A DNA stretch of 64,000 nt from contig JAFGJW010000005.1 of the NCBI GenBank assembly GCA_016928835.1, positions 1 through 64,000 of the forward strand. Reading direction: 5' to 3'. Positions 9,332 to 18,552 of the stretch are shown one piece after another; the stretch's first letter is position 1, and each line of letters begins with the position of its first letter. Source of the DNA: Candidatus Woesearchaeota archaeon. Lineage in GTDB: Archaea; Nanobdellota; Nanobdellia; Woesearchaeales; GW2011-AR15. The translations under genes were made by a program, and so were the position numbers. The notes below the pieces were generated by a model that was not told the DNA's origin, searched no databases, and was given only the letters and a program-made list of their open reading frames with translations.

Positions 9332-10609
9332 TTAATGAATCCGGCGCACAATAATCCTGCCCTTGTCATCATGTTCTCCTACAAAGCTATTATAAAATTC
9401 TTCAAAAGAAACTGCACCTAATCCTTGTAGATAGTTCGTAAATCCTACTTGAAGCTCCAAATATCTTGATTCTAGTTTGGAGATTACTGCTGAAATTTTA
9501 CCTTTACGCTTCCCAAATCTTTTTATGGCTTCATTACTCTCTCTCTTAAAACATTCATACCTGATCCATCTCCTAAACTGGAATGCAGGAGGTGCTCCAT
9601 GAGCTTCGTGTTGCATTAGATTATACTTAATTGAGTCTTCCTGGTTCTCAAGTATATGGAGCTCTGTTCTCATGTCTTCAAGCATACGGCCTAAGTCATG
9701 TAGCATATGATATCTTGCCATCACAAGAGATCTGATAATCTCTCCCTTGACCCACAGATAATCTTCATAGACAAGGTTTCCGTCATGTGGGTCCTGTTTA
9801 GCCTGTTCAGATACCCATTTCTCATATAGGTCCAGACAAGCTCGAATGTCACTTGGTTTGATTTTTTGTATTTTCTTATAGTGTTTCGACTCCGAATCCC
9901 CCCCTTCTTGCATCCATCTATCCAAAAGACCATATATCCTTAATGCAGTTTCAGGTTCCATGTCTGATTCCTGACTATCTTGTGAAAGTGTGGGCCAGTA
10001 TGCATAGTATAACTCCGCAATATCTAATCTGGATAAGGCCGCTATCTCTATGTTGGGTCCGTACTTGGCCTTAGTAATATCCTGTTGTTTTCTTAATACT
10101 GCCTGCAAATGAGGGCCCAATATTCCGTTGGACGCAAAAAGACCTATCACAGATACTTGATTGTAGTTCTGTGCAGGGTTTGGACTCGTACCTACACCTG
10201 CTCTTTGGCGGACGTCTATTACAGTCTGGGTAAATCTACCTGTTATGTCTCCATAATATTCAGCGACCTTATTGGCAAAGACATGTGCGTCTCTATAATC
10301 AACACTTTCTTCAGGGTCTATTTTTGCTTTGCACTCAACTAGAATAAATTCAATAGTACTACTGGCATAATCATATGTCTCTACTACAACATCAATTTGA
10401 GTCTCTTCGGAGAGCCTCGCTCCTCTATCAATTAATATAGTTCTTCCGTCTTCTAAATATAATACGGTTTTCTTCTCGTCATTAAAATATCTAACTGTGG
10501 CGCTAGGATATAGTTTGTAATACTTCTGCTGAAAAAGCCTGTAGACAATCTCTTCCAAAATTGGTCCTGCGAACACAGCGCTTTGGTCTTCTTCTGAGTC
10601 CACTGTCAA
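9332..10609 (-). CDS. Unknown protein with predicted PD-(D/E)XK nuclease-like N-terminal domain
   Basis: 425 residues, no signal peptide or membrane helix. Around residues 71-95, QIDVVVE followed by EFILVECKAK fits a D...E-x-K core (D73, E92, K94) of the PD-(D/E)XK fold, with an acidic pair near residue 20 as a possible further ligand. The C-terminal half (from about 225) is helical with long charged segments (MLEDMRTELHILENQEDSIKYN). No family is recognised and no methylase lies nearby. It could be a DNA-processing or defence protein; the nuclease call rests only on the short motif. Confidence 0.6.
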   Translation of the reverse strand: MTVDSEEDQSAVFAGPILEEIVYRLFQQKYYKLYPSATVRYFNDEKKTVLYLEDGRTILIDRGARLSEETQIDVVVETYDYASSTIEFILVECKAKIDPEESVDYRDAHVFANKVAEYYGDITGRFTQTVIDVRQRAGVGTSPNPAQNYNQVSVIGLFASNGILGPHLQAVLRKQQDITKAKYGPNIEIAALSRLDIAELYYAYWPTLSQDSQESDMEPETALRIYGLLDRWMQEGGDSESKHYKKIQKIKPSDIRACLDLYEKWVSEQAKQDPHDGNLVYEDYLWVKGEIIRSLVMARYHMLHDLGRMLEDMRTELHILENQEDSIKYNLMQHEAHGAPPAFQFRRWIRYECFKRESNEAIKRFGKRKGKISAVISKLESRYLELQVGFTNYLQGLGAVSFEEFYNSFVGEHDDKGRIIVRRIH

Positions 10610-10713
10610 TCTTCAAATTCCTCCTTATTACACATTTGTTTAAACCGTGAAATACAAACTATATAAAAATCTAATCTAAAGATTTAAAAAAAATACAATA
10701 ATCTCATTGGTTA

Positions 10714-13197
10714 ATGTCATCAAAACTTGCCAAATATCTTACAAGCTCATTAAAAAAATATTCTCAGAGAAGACTTGTCAGCCTAAAGACAGATTTTATG
10801 ATGCATAGGTATTCATACCATGATATATTCACTTATGCAAGAAAATTTGTTACCTATCTGCAGAATAAAAATATAAAAAAAGGAGATAGGATTGTTATCT
10901 GCTCTTACAACTGCCCTCAATATATATATGCATTTATTGCATCTATCTTATATGGAGCAATTCTAGTCCCCCTTGATTATTCTCTGTCTTCAGATTTTAT
11001 TGAGAAGATAATCAAGGAAACAGATGCAAAGCTCATCATAACATCAATATATAAAATTATTGAGCCAGAGATTGAGATAATTAATGTTGAGGAGCTCGAT
11101 AGTGTCTTGAAAGGGTTAAGAAAAGAAGCAAAGATAAATAAATCCAGTGACAATGACCTACTGCAGATTTTATATACTTCTGGGACTACAAGTGACCCTA
11201 AAGGCGTCCTGCTGACACATGAGAATATATATTCAAACTTAACAGCGATACAACAAGTTATTAATATTAAAGAGAGCTATAAGTTTCTCTCAATAATCCC
11301 TTTAAGCCATTCATTTGAGCAGATCAGCGGTTTTTTTGCAGTGATGACTTCTGGAGCCCAGACAATACACATGCGCGCCAGAAAGCCTTCTCAGATTATC
11401 AAGCTGATGCAGAAAGAAAAAGTAAACACTCTTGTTACTGTACCTGCCTTTCTTGAGCTTTTAAAAAAGAAGATTGAGGAAAAGGCAAGAGAAACCAGAC
11501 GCTATGATAGACTGCAGCATTTACTGTCTGTATCTAAATATATGCCCCTGGCTGTTAGAAAGGCGTTGCTTAGAAGAGTAAGGCAGGCGATTGGCAAAAA
11601 TCTAAACTTAATAGTCTCAGGTGGCGCTCCACTGAATCCCGAAACAGAAATATTCTTTGAAAACATTGGTATGAAGGTTGTACAGGGATATGGACTCACA
11701 GAATGCTCACCTGTGGTGACTGTTAATCATGAGAACTATAAGCAGGTTAATTCAGCAGGTTTGGCCCTGCCAGGAGTCAAGATAAAGTTGGATAAACAAG
11801 GGGAAATCTTAGTTAAGGGAAAAAACATAACAAAAGGCTATTATAAGGATATACCAAAAACAAACAAATTATTTATCAATGGCTGGCTAAAAACAGGCGA
11901 TATAGGCTATTTTGATGATAGAGGTTTTCTTTTTATCAAGGGCAGAAAAAAGGATATAATCTTGAAATCTTCAGGCCTTAATGTTTATCCAGAAGATATT
12001 GAGCTGCTGCTTAATAAGCATCCTCTTGTTCAAGAGAGCTGCGTTATTGGCAGAGAATCAGATGGAGACATAAAAATATGCGCAGTTCTATTGCTCAAGT
12101 CTCATGTCAAGAATCCTGATAAAAGTGCACAAAATATAGTAAACCAGGTTAACAAGAGCTTAGAGCAGCATCAGAAGATACAGGAGCATTTCATCTGGAA
12201 AAAAAAGAATTTTCCAAAGACCCCAACACTAAAAATCCAGAAGAGATTTGTTGTTAATGAGGTAGAAGAATTTTTTAGGGGAAAGATACGGGCTGAAAAA
12301 CAGAAAGATGATTTGCATGTTCTTCTCTCAAAGTTGTCTGGCAGAGAAAGGATAAAGGAAAAAGACTATATCTTTAGGACACTGAGGCTTGATTCAATCC
12401 AGATAATTGAACTCTCATTGATGATAGAAGAGAAATTCCATATTGAGATAGACGAGCAGCAAATCAATAGTAAGACTAGGGTTATGGACCTAAGAAAATT
12501 GATTAAGAGCGCAAAAGCAAAAAAGCCAAGAGTTAGACTAAGTAAAAAATATTATTGGTCAATTGTTACGCCCTTTAGATTTATTCTTCAGGAATTAGTA
12601 TTTCTAGTTGTTAAAAAATACTGTAAGATTACAGTGGAAGGCTATGAGAATATCAAAGGGTTGGAAGGCCAGTTCCTAATAGTTGCAAACCATGAGAGCC
12701 ATATGGATGCCCCTGCAATCCTGAAACATCTTCCAGCAGCTATTAGATTTAAAACTGCGACAGCTGCTGCTGCTGACCATTTCTTCATTAATAAAAGAAT
12801 AATTGACCACAGGATACTACTCTCAAGAATAGTCAAACTGCTCTATGGTGCATATCCTTTTGACAGGAGACAAGACTTTAAGATAAGCCTAGAGTTTACT
12901 GGAGAATTGATTGATCATGGTTTGTCAGTGTTGCTTTTTCCAGAAGGGGGAAGGACCCCAACTGGCAAAATTGGGGCATTTAAAGCAGGTGTAGGGATTA
13001 TTGTGAAGGAATCTTGCTTGCCAGTAATACCTGTTAGAATCAACGGATTTTTTAACATATTCCCAAAAAAGAGTATCTGGCCAAAAAAAACAGGTAAAGT
13101 GGAGATCCTTTTTGGGAGCCCTGTTGAGTACAGGGCAAATGAGTCTGTGATTGACATCACAAAAGATCTAGAGAAGACAATAAGGAGCATGAGATGA
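10714..13197 (+). CDS. Acyl-activating enzyme, acyl-carrier domain and PlsC-type acyltransferase fusion
   Basis: Three domains in 827 residues. Residues 1-520 are an AMP-binding acyl-CoA/acyl-ACP synthetase (LYTSGTTSDPKGVLLTH, GYGLTECSPVV, KTGDIGYFDDRG, KGRKKDIIL). Residues 530-610 are a carrier domain with a phosphopantetheine site (LRLDSIQIIEL). Residues 620-827 are a lysophospholipid acyltransferase (NHESHMD and FPEGGRTPTG). It should adenylate a fatty acid, load it on its own carrier arm and pass it to a glycerolipid acceptor. E. coli Aas has the opposite domain order. The C-terminal end overlaps acpS by four bases, which supports the carrier assignment. Fatty-acyl transfer is unexpected in an ether-lipid archaeon. 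Confidence 0.88.
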   Translation: MSSKLAKYLTSSLKKYSQRRLVSLKTDFMMHRYSYHDIFTYARKFVTYLQNKNIKKGDRIVICSYNCPQYIYAFIASILYGAILVPLDYSLSSDFIEKIIKETDAKLIITSIYKIIEPEIEIINVEELDSVLKGLRKEAKINKSSDNDLLQILYTSGTTSDPKGVLLTHENIYSNLTAIQQVINIKESYKFLSIIPLSHSFEQISGFFAVMTSGAQTIHMRARKPSQIIKLMQKEKVNTLVTVPAFLELLKKKIEEKARETRRYDRLQHLLSVSKYMPLAVRKALLRRVRQAIGKNLNLIVSGGAPLNPETEIFFENIGMKVVQGYGLTECSPVVTVNHENYKQVNSAGLALPGVKIKLDKQGEILVKGKNITKGYYKDIPKTNKLFINGWLKTGDIGYFDDRGFLFIKGRKKDIILKSSGLNVYPEDIELLLNKHPLVQESCVIGRESDGDIKICAVLLLKSHVKNPDKSAQNIVNQVNKSLEQHQKIQEHFIWKKKNFPKTPTLKIQKRFVVNEVEEFFRGKIRAEKQKDDLHVLLSKLSGRERIKEKDYIFRTLRLDSIQIIELSLMIEEKFHIEIDEQQINSKTRVMDLRKLIKSAKAKKPRVRLSKKYYWSIVTPFRFILQELVFLVVKKYCKITVEGYENIKGLEGQFLIVANHESHMDAPAILKHLPAAIRFKTATAAAADHFFINKRIIDHRILLSRIVKLLYGAYPFDRRQDFKISLEFTGELIDHGLSVLLFPEGGRTPTGKIGAFKAGVGIIVKESCLPVIPVRINGFFNIFPKKSIWPKKTGKVEILFGSPVEYRANESVIDITKDLEKTIRSMR

Positions 13198-13535
13198 AAA
13201 TCAGGACAGGAATTGATATAGTTGAATTCGATAGGTTCAAAGAAAGGGTTAACAATCCAGATTTTCTTAAAAAGATATTTACAGACAATGAACTGCATAA
13301 TAAACAAGTTGAGTCATTGGCAGGAACATTTGCATTAAAAGAGGCATTCTTCAAGGCAACACAGATTAAAATAAAAAACTGGAAGGATATAGAAATAAAA
13401 AAATCTAGAATGGGAAAACCAATAATTGATTTCCTTAACTTAAATTTAGAAAAAAATATTCATTCAGTAGATTGCAGTGTCTCCCATGAGAATAAGATGG
13501 TGGTTGCGATTGTTGTACTATTATTAAAATCATAA
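13194..13535 (+). CDS. acpS: Holo-[acyl-carrier-protein] synthase
   Basis: 113 residues, the normal length of AcpS. Conserved pieces are GIDIVEFDRF (Mg-binding Asp), FTDNEL, LAGTFALKEAFFKA and a C-terminal VSHE. It transfers 4'-phosphopantetheine from CoA to the serine of a carrier domain. The ATGA overlap with the upstream gene shows its client is almost certainly the carrier domain fused in that protein. It is convergent with the CorA gene, with a six-base overlap. Confidence 0.88.
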   Translation: MKIRTGIDIVEFDRFKERVNNPDFLKKIFTDNELHNKQVESLAGTFALKEAFFKATQIKIKNWKDIEIKKSRMGKPIIDFLNLNLEKNIHSVDCSVSHENKMVVAIVVLLLKS

Positions 13536-14471
13536 CCAGTCTGAATTCTTGAAATAGATATAGAGAGTGACAGTAATAGTGAGCATAATACCGAGAGTAA
13601 TCCAAAAGCCGTGTTCATGCTGCGCAAGCGGTATAGACTTGAAATTCATCCCATAAATGCCTGATATCATTGTTGGGATAGCCACAATCAATGCTATTGT
13701 AGTGAGCTTTTTTATAAACTCATTAAGTCTGTTCGCTGAAATGACTGACTGCAGGTTAAAGAGATTTGATATGGCCTCTCTCTGAATCTTTTCAGTATCA
13801 AGTATCTGGAGCGCGTCATAATAAAGCTCCTCAAAATAACGTTTATCTCTAGGGCTGATCTGCTTAAAGTAGCCTTTTCTTAATGCATTCAAGACTTCAA
13901 GATTGGCAATTAGCGCATGATTGAAAAAACTTAGGGTAACGCTCTGCTCATAGATATTCTCAAAATCCCTCTTGGTAAGTGTTTTCTTGGTGACTTCTTC
14001 ATAAACATCAATATTAGCTGCAATCTTGTCAATTTTTGCGAGATAGTCGTCATTGATCTTATCTAATATATAGAACACAAAATAAGCCAGCCTCTTTTTG
14101 AAAAGGAACTTGGCTTTGTTCTTTTCCATGAGGAGGCTGATATTTGAGAGAATCTGGTAAGGCTCTTTTTCAACAGAAATAAGTTTATCCTGGAATAAAT
14201 ACAGGTAGATTGGGTATGTTTTAACTTCCTGGTTCTCAATATAAGGCGCCCTGTATATTATCTCCAAATATTTTCCGCTTGATATCTTTGGCCTTTCATC
14301 TTCTTCCAATGGTTCTTCAAGTTCCTCTATCGGAATCCCAATATTTTCACTGACAGCTTCAATGGTTTCTTTATTAGGGCTTATCACCCTTATCCAGGAC
14401 AGCTCTCTATTTAGCTCCTTTAGTTCACCCTGTACAATATTATTTTCTTTAAATGAAAATACCTCTATCAT
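13530..14471 (-). CDS. corA: CorA-like magnesium/divalent cation channel
   Basis: 313 residues with a large cytoplasmic N-terminal domain, a long helix and two C-terminal membrane helices. The YGMNFKSIP sequence contains the GMN selectivity motif of CorA at the end of the first helix, and the chain ends with a charged tail (KNSDWL). The family forms pentameric Mg2+/Co2+ channels. A TATA-like tttataaaa lies about 25 bases upstream of the start on the minus strand. Confidence 0.88.
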   Translation of the reverse strand: MIEVFSFKENNIVQGELKELNRELSWIRVISPNKETIEAVSENIGIPIEELEEPLEEDERPKISSGKYLEIIYRAPYIENQEVKTYPIYLYLFQDKLISVEKEPYQILSNISLLMEKNKAKFLFKKRLAYFVFYILDKINDDYLAKIDKIAANIDVYEEVTKKTLTKRDFENIYEQSVTLSFFNHALIANLEVLNALRKGYFKQISPRDKRYFEELYYDALQILDTEKIQREAISNLFNLQSVISANRLNEFIKKLTTIALIVAIPTMISGIYGMNFKSIPLAQHEHGFWITLGIMLTITVTLYIYFKNSDWL

Positions 14472-14512
14472 GCTTTTGTTAAATTAAAAGAACTATAAAA
14501 AAGTTATTGTAA

Positions 14513-15019
14513 CTATTTTGTCACTTGGGCAAGCAACACTACAATAATAATGGTTAGTACAACATTAAGGATTAGTGAAAGTACAAGTCTCCTGTTCTGC
14601 ATATAAATCTGGTTTGTCGCTTTTAATATGTCTGCTTTTGTAATGTACCCAACCATCTTTCCCTTCTTCACAACCGGCAGCTTGCCAATGTGATGCTTAT
14701 CCATTATGCTGCTGGCCTTGCCAATTGAAATATTTGGAGCTATTGTCATAAGGTTTTTGCTCATAATCTCTTTGATAATAACCTTGCATGGGTCTTTGCC
14801 CTTGGCAATTACAAGCCTCATTATATCTCCTTCTGTAACTATTCCTGCAGGATATCCATTATTCTGCAATATCAGCAGCCCGCCAATTGAATGCTTGGTC
14901 ATAGTTTTAATGGCTTTGTCAACTGTATCATTCTCATTCAGTTTCTTTATGGTTGTTATCATTATCTTTGATACAGGTATGTCTGTCAGTATCCTCCAGC
15001 TGTTGAATATTCTTTTCAT
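14513..15019 (-). CDS. Tandem CBS-domain protein with C-terminal membrane anchor
   Basis: 168 residues. Two CBS domains (residues 15-75 and 82-140; GGLLILQNNGYPAGIVTEGDI and GKLPVVKKGKMVGYITKADI) are followed by one membrane helix. CBS pairs bind adenosyl ligands and act as energy or ion sensors. A strong ribosome-binding site (ggaggaga) precedes the ATG, 15 bases after the upstream membrane-protein gene, so the two form an operon. Probably a regulatory partner of that membrane protein; the ligand is unknown. Confidence 0.8.
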   Translation of the reverse strand: MKRIFNSWRILTDIPVSKIMITTIKKLNENDTVDKAIKTMTKHSIGGLLILQNNGYPAGIVTEGDIMRLVIAKGKDPCKVIIKEIMSKNLMTIAPNISIGKASSIMDKHHIGKLPVVKKGKMVGYITKADILKATNQIYMQNRRLVLSLILNVVLTIIIVVLLAQVTK

Positions 15020-15034
15020 CTTTCTCTCCTCCGG

Positions 15035-15589
15035 TTATGTTAAAATTAAAATTAGTCCATAGAGCAGTGTCATGATCTGCATTGTAATGGCTATATTAAA
15101 CAATGCATCCCCGAAAGAATGCATTATGTTCTCAACCAATCCGGGGTTGAGTGTCGAAAAAGTTGGATAGCCTAGGAAAGCCCTTATAGTGAAACTCACA
15201 ATAAAAGCTCCCTGGAAGCTGAAATTGAGATTATGGAATAGTGCAGCAAGTACACCGCAGAGCCCCATGAAAAGCGCATTGACTATAGTTGTAAGCTTCA
15301 TCAGAGATATCATAATGTAGCCTGCGATTCCGACAATAACACCAAAAGCCAGGCCGACTTGCCACCCGTAAAGATAACCAAACAATATGGCTGATGCGCT
15401 TATTGTCTCAACCGAGATATGCGGTACCATCCTTGTAACCCGCAAGGAGTATACTCCAAGTATGGCCAGCATTAGCATAAGGACAATCTGCACAATATAG
15501 CTATGGAAAACTGCTAATAAAAGCAAGCCTAGAAGTATGAATCTCAAGTTTTTGGTAAGAAAGGTTTTGAGATCTACTTTTTTTGTCAT
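15035..15589 (-). CDS. Multi-pass membrane protein, operon with CBS protein
   Basis: The start is set at the second candidate (ATG, MTKKVDLK), because a TATA-like cttttaaatt lies about 30 bases upstream; the track's TTG adds five residues. The 184-residue protein has five or six membrane helices with small polar loops and a Gly-rich helix (GVIVGIAGYIMISLMKL). It resembles small ECF/substrate-binding-type or uncharacterised transport subunits only in general layout. It is co-transcribed with the anchored CBS protein, which suggests regulated transport. No family is recognised. Confidence 0.65.
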   Translation of the reverse strand: MTKKVDLKTFLTKNLRFILLGLLLLAVFHSYIVQIVLMLMLAILGVYSLRVTRMVPHISVETISASAILFGYLYGWQVGLAFGVIVGIAGYIMISLMKLTTIVNALFMGLCGVLAALFHNLNFSFQGAFIVSFTIRAFLGYPTFSTLNPGLVENIMHSFGDALFNIAITMQIMTLLYGLILILT

Positions 15590-15695
15590 TATCCAATACT
15601 TCAATGAATAAAACGCAATTTAAAAGATTTTCTGTTAATAGGAAAAGAAAAGTAAATAATAAGATATATTAATCTGGTTTAAATCTTATAAGTAT

Positions 15696-16157
15696 ATGAA
15701 AAAAACAGAATTAGTGAAATTGATAATATCTATTTTAATTTGCCAGCTGGCAGGCATAATTGGTTCAATATTTACTACTTCTTCAGTCAAGCAATGGTAT
15801 CCTCTGCTGACTAAACCCTGGTTTAATCCTCCTAGCTGGGTATTTGCTCCAGTGTGGACTTTATTGTTCTTGCTTATGGGAATCTCTTTGTATCTTATTT
15901 GGAAGAAAAAGGCAGACAAGGCTTTGATAATATTCGGGATTCAGTTACTTCTGAATTTACTTTGGTCAATCCTGTTTTTTGGTTTTAGGTCGCCATTTTT
16001 TGCATTTGTTGAGATAATGGTCTTGTGGTGTGCAATTCTGCTTACAATATTCTCTTTCTACAGAATAAACAAAATAGCAGCTTATTTGCTCATACCATAT
16101 ATCCTTTGGGTTAGTTTTGCTTCAGTATTGAATTTGTATATTGTAATTCTAAACTGA
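15696..16157 (+). CDS. tspO: TspO/MBR family tryptophan-rich membrane protein
   Basis: 153 residues with five membrane helices. Typical TspO patterns are WYPLLTKPWFNPPSWVFAPVWTLL (helix 1-2 region), LNLLWSILFFG and a late WVSFASVLNLYI. The family binds porphyrins and cholesterol-like ligands and responds to light or stress in bacteria and haloarchaea. A TATA (aaatcttataagtata) sits just before the ATG. It converges on the next gene with a four-base gap. Confidence 0.9.
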   Translation: MKKTELVKLIISILICQLAGIIGSIFTTSSVKQWYPLLTKPWFNPPSWVFAPVWTLLFLLMGISLYLIWKKKADKALIIFGIQLLLNLLWSILFFGFRSPFFAFVEIMVLWCAILLTIFSFYRINKIAAYLLIPYILWVSFASVLNLYIVILN

Positions 16158-16161
16158 AAAC

Positions 16162-17022
16162 TTATTTCTTCTTTTTGAAAACTGTTGCCACAATCATCAT
16201 TACTATGGCAACAACAATAATAATGGCTGCATAGTATGCCATAATGTCAAGGATAGTGAATATTATTTGCATCAAGAATGCTTTTAATATGTCTATATCC
16301 ACAGGAATATTATCAGGCAGATACCTTTTTATTAAGTAACTGCTTGTCAGCATGCTCAGGCTTACGATAAACAGCTCTGTGTCGACCCATTTAGCAATAG
16401 AGCTTATTGATTTTCTGTTTAGGATAATGATAAGCATTAAGAAGAAAAAAGAGAGTGCAACTGCAGCAATAAGTGCAATCCTGAAAATTCTCACACCTTC
16501 TCTCACAGGACTGAGCATCTTTTCTATGCCAAGTGCTTCTCCAAGGTTAACAGAGGAAATCTGTGCAATGTCAATATCCTGCTGTTCCAGGACTATCTCA
16601 TTAAATTCCTCTGCGCTTAGGTCTGCTGGCCTGCACACAATATCATCTTCTGCAAACGGCATTTGATTGGGCTTGCATGTGTCCAACTCCATTATCCTCT
16701 TTTCAAAAAAAGTAAGAATCGTGTCATTAAATTCAATTGTTAAGTCTAGAACTTCTTCTTCTGCTCTTACATAGGCAAGTGATCTTCTTATAAGCTTGTT
16801 TAGAGTTGCTTTGATGCCTGTCTCTGCAAATATCGGCTCAGGTATATAACCTTGTAAAGCAATCCTCTCCTCAATATAATCATATACATCATTCTCCTCA
16901 AGCGCTGTCTCATATATGTCTGGATAGAGAAGTACCTGAGCGCTGAAACCAGCAATGGCCACGCAAAGAGTCAGACCAAACAAAGAAGATATTAGAATAA
17001 GTGTCAACTTTTTTAGGACCAT
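16162..17022 (-). CDS. Unknown membrane protein with large extracytoplasmic loop
   Basis: 286 residues: an N-terminal membrane helix, a mostly acidic outside region of about 130 residues (with CKPNQMPFAEDDIVCRP, two Cys that may form a disulfide), then three C-terminal helices and a KKKK tail. A TATA (aatatttaaaacc) lies close upstream. No family is recognised. The layout (one helix, loop, three helices) is seen in several archaeal proteins of unknown role. Confidence 0.6.
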   Translation of the reverse strand: MVLKKLTLILISSLFGLTLCVAIAGFSAQVLLYPDIYETALEENDVYDYIEERIALQGYIPEPIFAETGIKATLNKLIRRSLAYVRAEEEVLDLTIEFNDTILTFFEKRIMELDTCKPNQMPFAEDDIVCRPADLSAEEFNEIVLEQQDIDIAQISSVNLGEALGIEKMLSPVREGVRIFRIALIAAVALSFFFLMLIIILNRKSISSIAKWVDTELFIVSLSMLTSSYLIKRYLPDNIPVDIDILKAFLMQIIFTILDIMAYYAAIIIVVAIVMMIVATVFKKKK

Positions 17023-17101
17023 TTTTTATATTTAGTTTTTTGGTTTTAAATATTTTATTAAAATAAATTATTTATATCACCAGTATTTTATCTAGTAAAT
17101 A

Positions 17102-18193
17102 ATGGAATCCAAAAAAGAGATTTTAGTTGCTATATTGCTTACTATTTTTTTAATTGGCTGCAGCAAGGATACTGCAGAAACAGCAGATACAGCAGCAAAG
17201 GATTGCTCTGACCAGTGCACAGAAGATTCTTGTGCAGGCAATGAATATGTTGCCTGTGTTGAAGCAGATAGCAGCTGCAGAGAAGAACTAAACAAGGGAC
17301 TTACTGTCGGCAAATGCGGTGTAGAATGTTTGAACAATTCAGACTGCGGCGAGGCAGAAGAATGTATCTCCAATACTTGCGAATGCAATATTGTTGAGAA
17401 GCCTATCCCCTATAACCTTTCAGATGAGACAAGCACTATTGACTTGTATTTTGAGGACGGGTCTCCTCCTGGATTTATTTTTGATGAGGGAAGATTTGTT
17501 TTTAGCATTGTTGTTTCTGCTGCCAATATTGGCCAGGGCACTATAAGCGAGAGCTATGTTGAGATTGATGCAGACCCAGATGATTTTGACGCAGATGATT
17601 TCAGGCAGTATATAAAATATCCTTTAAACCCTGGCTCAATCGGACAGGTGAAGTTTGATGAGCTTAGATATATGATAGATGAGCACGGGCCTTCATTCCT
17701 CAAGATAAAGGCTGATTACTGCTACCGCTACAGCACAATCGCAGCAGCAAAAATCTGCATTGATAAAAGTGGGTGCGGAGAATGCGAGATTGATGGCGAA
17801 AAAGAAGTTTTTAATTCAGGCTCTCCAATTCATATCCGATCTGTAAATGAGAAAGAGATTGGCGAAGATGAAATTGAATTAGTTCTGGTAGTTGAAAATT
17901 TGAACAACGGACTTGTGTTTGAGAAAGGTGAAAGGTGTAATTACGAAAAGGTAAATAATACAGACTTGAATAGAGTGTGGCTTGATATACGCACAAATAT
18001 GAGTGGCTTAGAGATTGAATGTTCTGATTTGACGATTCCAGGATTTATTACATTAGAAAATGGCTCTGCTGCGCTTGCCTGTACACTGGATACAAGCGAG
18101 TTGGCAGTTCTGGACCATTGGTTTACCTTTGTCCTTGACTACAATTATATGGAATCTGTGGAAAAAACAATAGAAGTGAGGACAGACAGATAA
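17102..18193 (+). CDS. Cys-rich secreted lipoprotein-like protein
   Basis: The N-terminus is a signal peptide ending in a lipobox-like LIGCS. A Cys-rich EGF/knottin-like segment (residues 35-100, with CVEADSSCREELNKGLTVGKCG) follows, then a beta-rich region (residues 115-360) repeating a VxNLNNGLVFEKGE style that resembles bacterial/archaeal adhesin Ig folds. No catalytic motif is visible. A TATA (aaattatttatatcacc) lies about 25 bases before the ATG. Probably a cell-surface protein anchored by lipid. Confidence 0.65.
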   Translation: MESKKEILVAILLTIFLIGCSKDTAETADTAAKDCSDQCTEDSCAGNEYVACVEADSSCREELNKGLTVGKCGVECLNNSDCGEAEECISNTCECNIVEKPIPYNLSDETSTIDLYFEDGSPPGFIFDEGRFVFSIVVSAANIGQGTISESYVEIDADPDDFDADDFRQYIKYPLNPGSIGQVKFDELRYMIDEHGPSFLKIKADYCYRYSTIAAAKICIDKSGCGECEIDGEKEVFNSGSPIHIRSVNEKEIGEDEIELVLVVENLNNGLVFEKGERCNYEKVNNTDLNRVWLDIRTNMSGLEIECSDLTIPGFITLENGSAALACTLDTSELAVLDHWFTFVLDYNYMESVEKTIEVRTDR

Positions 18194-18195
18194 TA

Positions 18196-18348
18196 TCAGC
18201 TTGTAAATTTTCCTCTGCTGAATCCCAGCACTTTCTTGCATTTAGGGCATGAATACATTGTTTCCTGCTTGAAAAAACCTCTGCCTTCTGTTTCTTTTTC
18301 CAGCTTCTTTAAAGTCAGTTCTGCACTGCAATACGGACACATTGCCAT
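18196..18348 (-). CDS. Small zinc-ribbon protein (not in ORF track)
   Basis: A 50-residue reading frame with two CxxC pairs: MAMCPYCSAEL near the start and YSCPKCKKVLGFS near the end, spaced as in a classical zinc ribbon. ATG at 18348, TGA at 18198-18196, just after the convergent lipoprotein gene. The conserved Cys spacing makes coding likely. Small ribbons like this often act as RNA-, DNA- or protein-binding accessory factors. Confidence 0.65.
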   Translation of the reverse strand: MAMCPYCSAELTLKKLEKETEGRGFFKQETMYSCPKCKKVLGFSRGKFTS

Positions 18349-18552
18349 ATTACCTAGGTAATTATGTTGCTTATAAATATTATCCTGTGATTATCTATAC
18401 CTCACCTATGTAACAAGATGATATTGGCAGTAAACATATTCCCAACAGTAAGCATAGTTATTAATGCTCTGTTATTATTAGACCTGCCAAGAACCAAAAT
18501 CTATAACAGAATTTATTGATATGGCACAGATAATATTATAAGGAGGATTACT

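Noticed and set aside
18418-18519. 33-residue hydrophobic ORF (MILAVNIFPTVSIVINALLL) before the DUF2177 gene
   Set aside because: Very short, no ribosome-binding site or conserved motif; it could be chance in a gap of about 200 bases.
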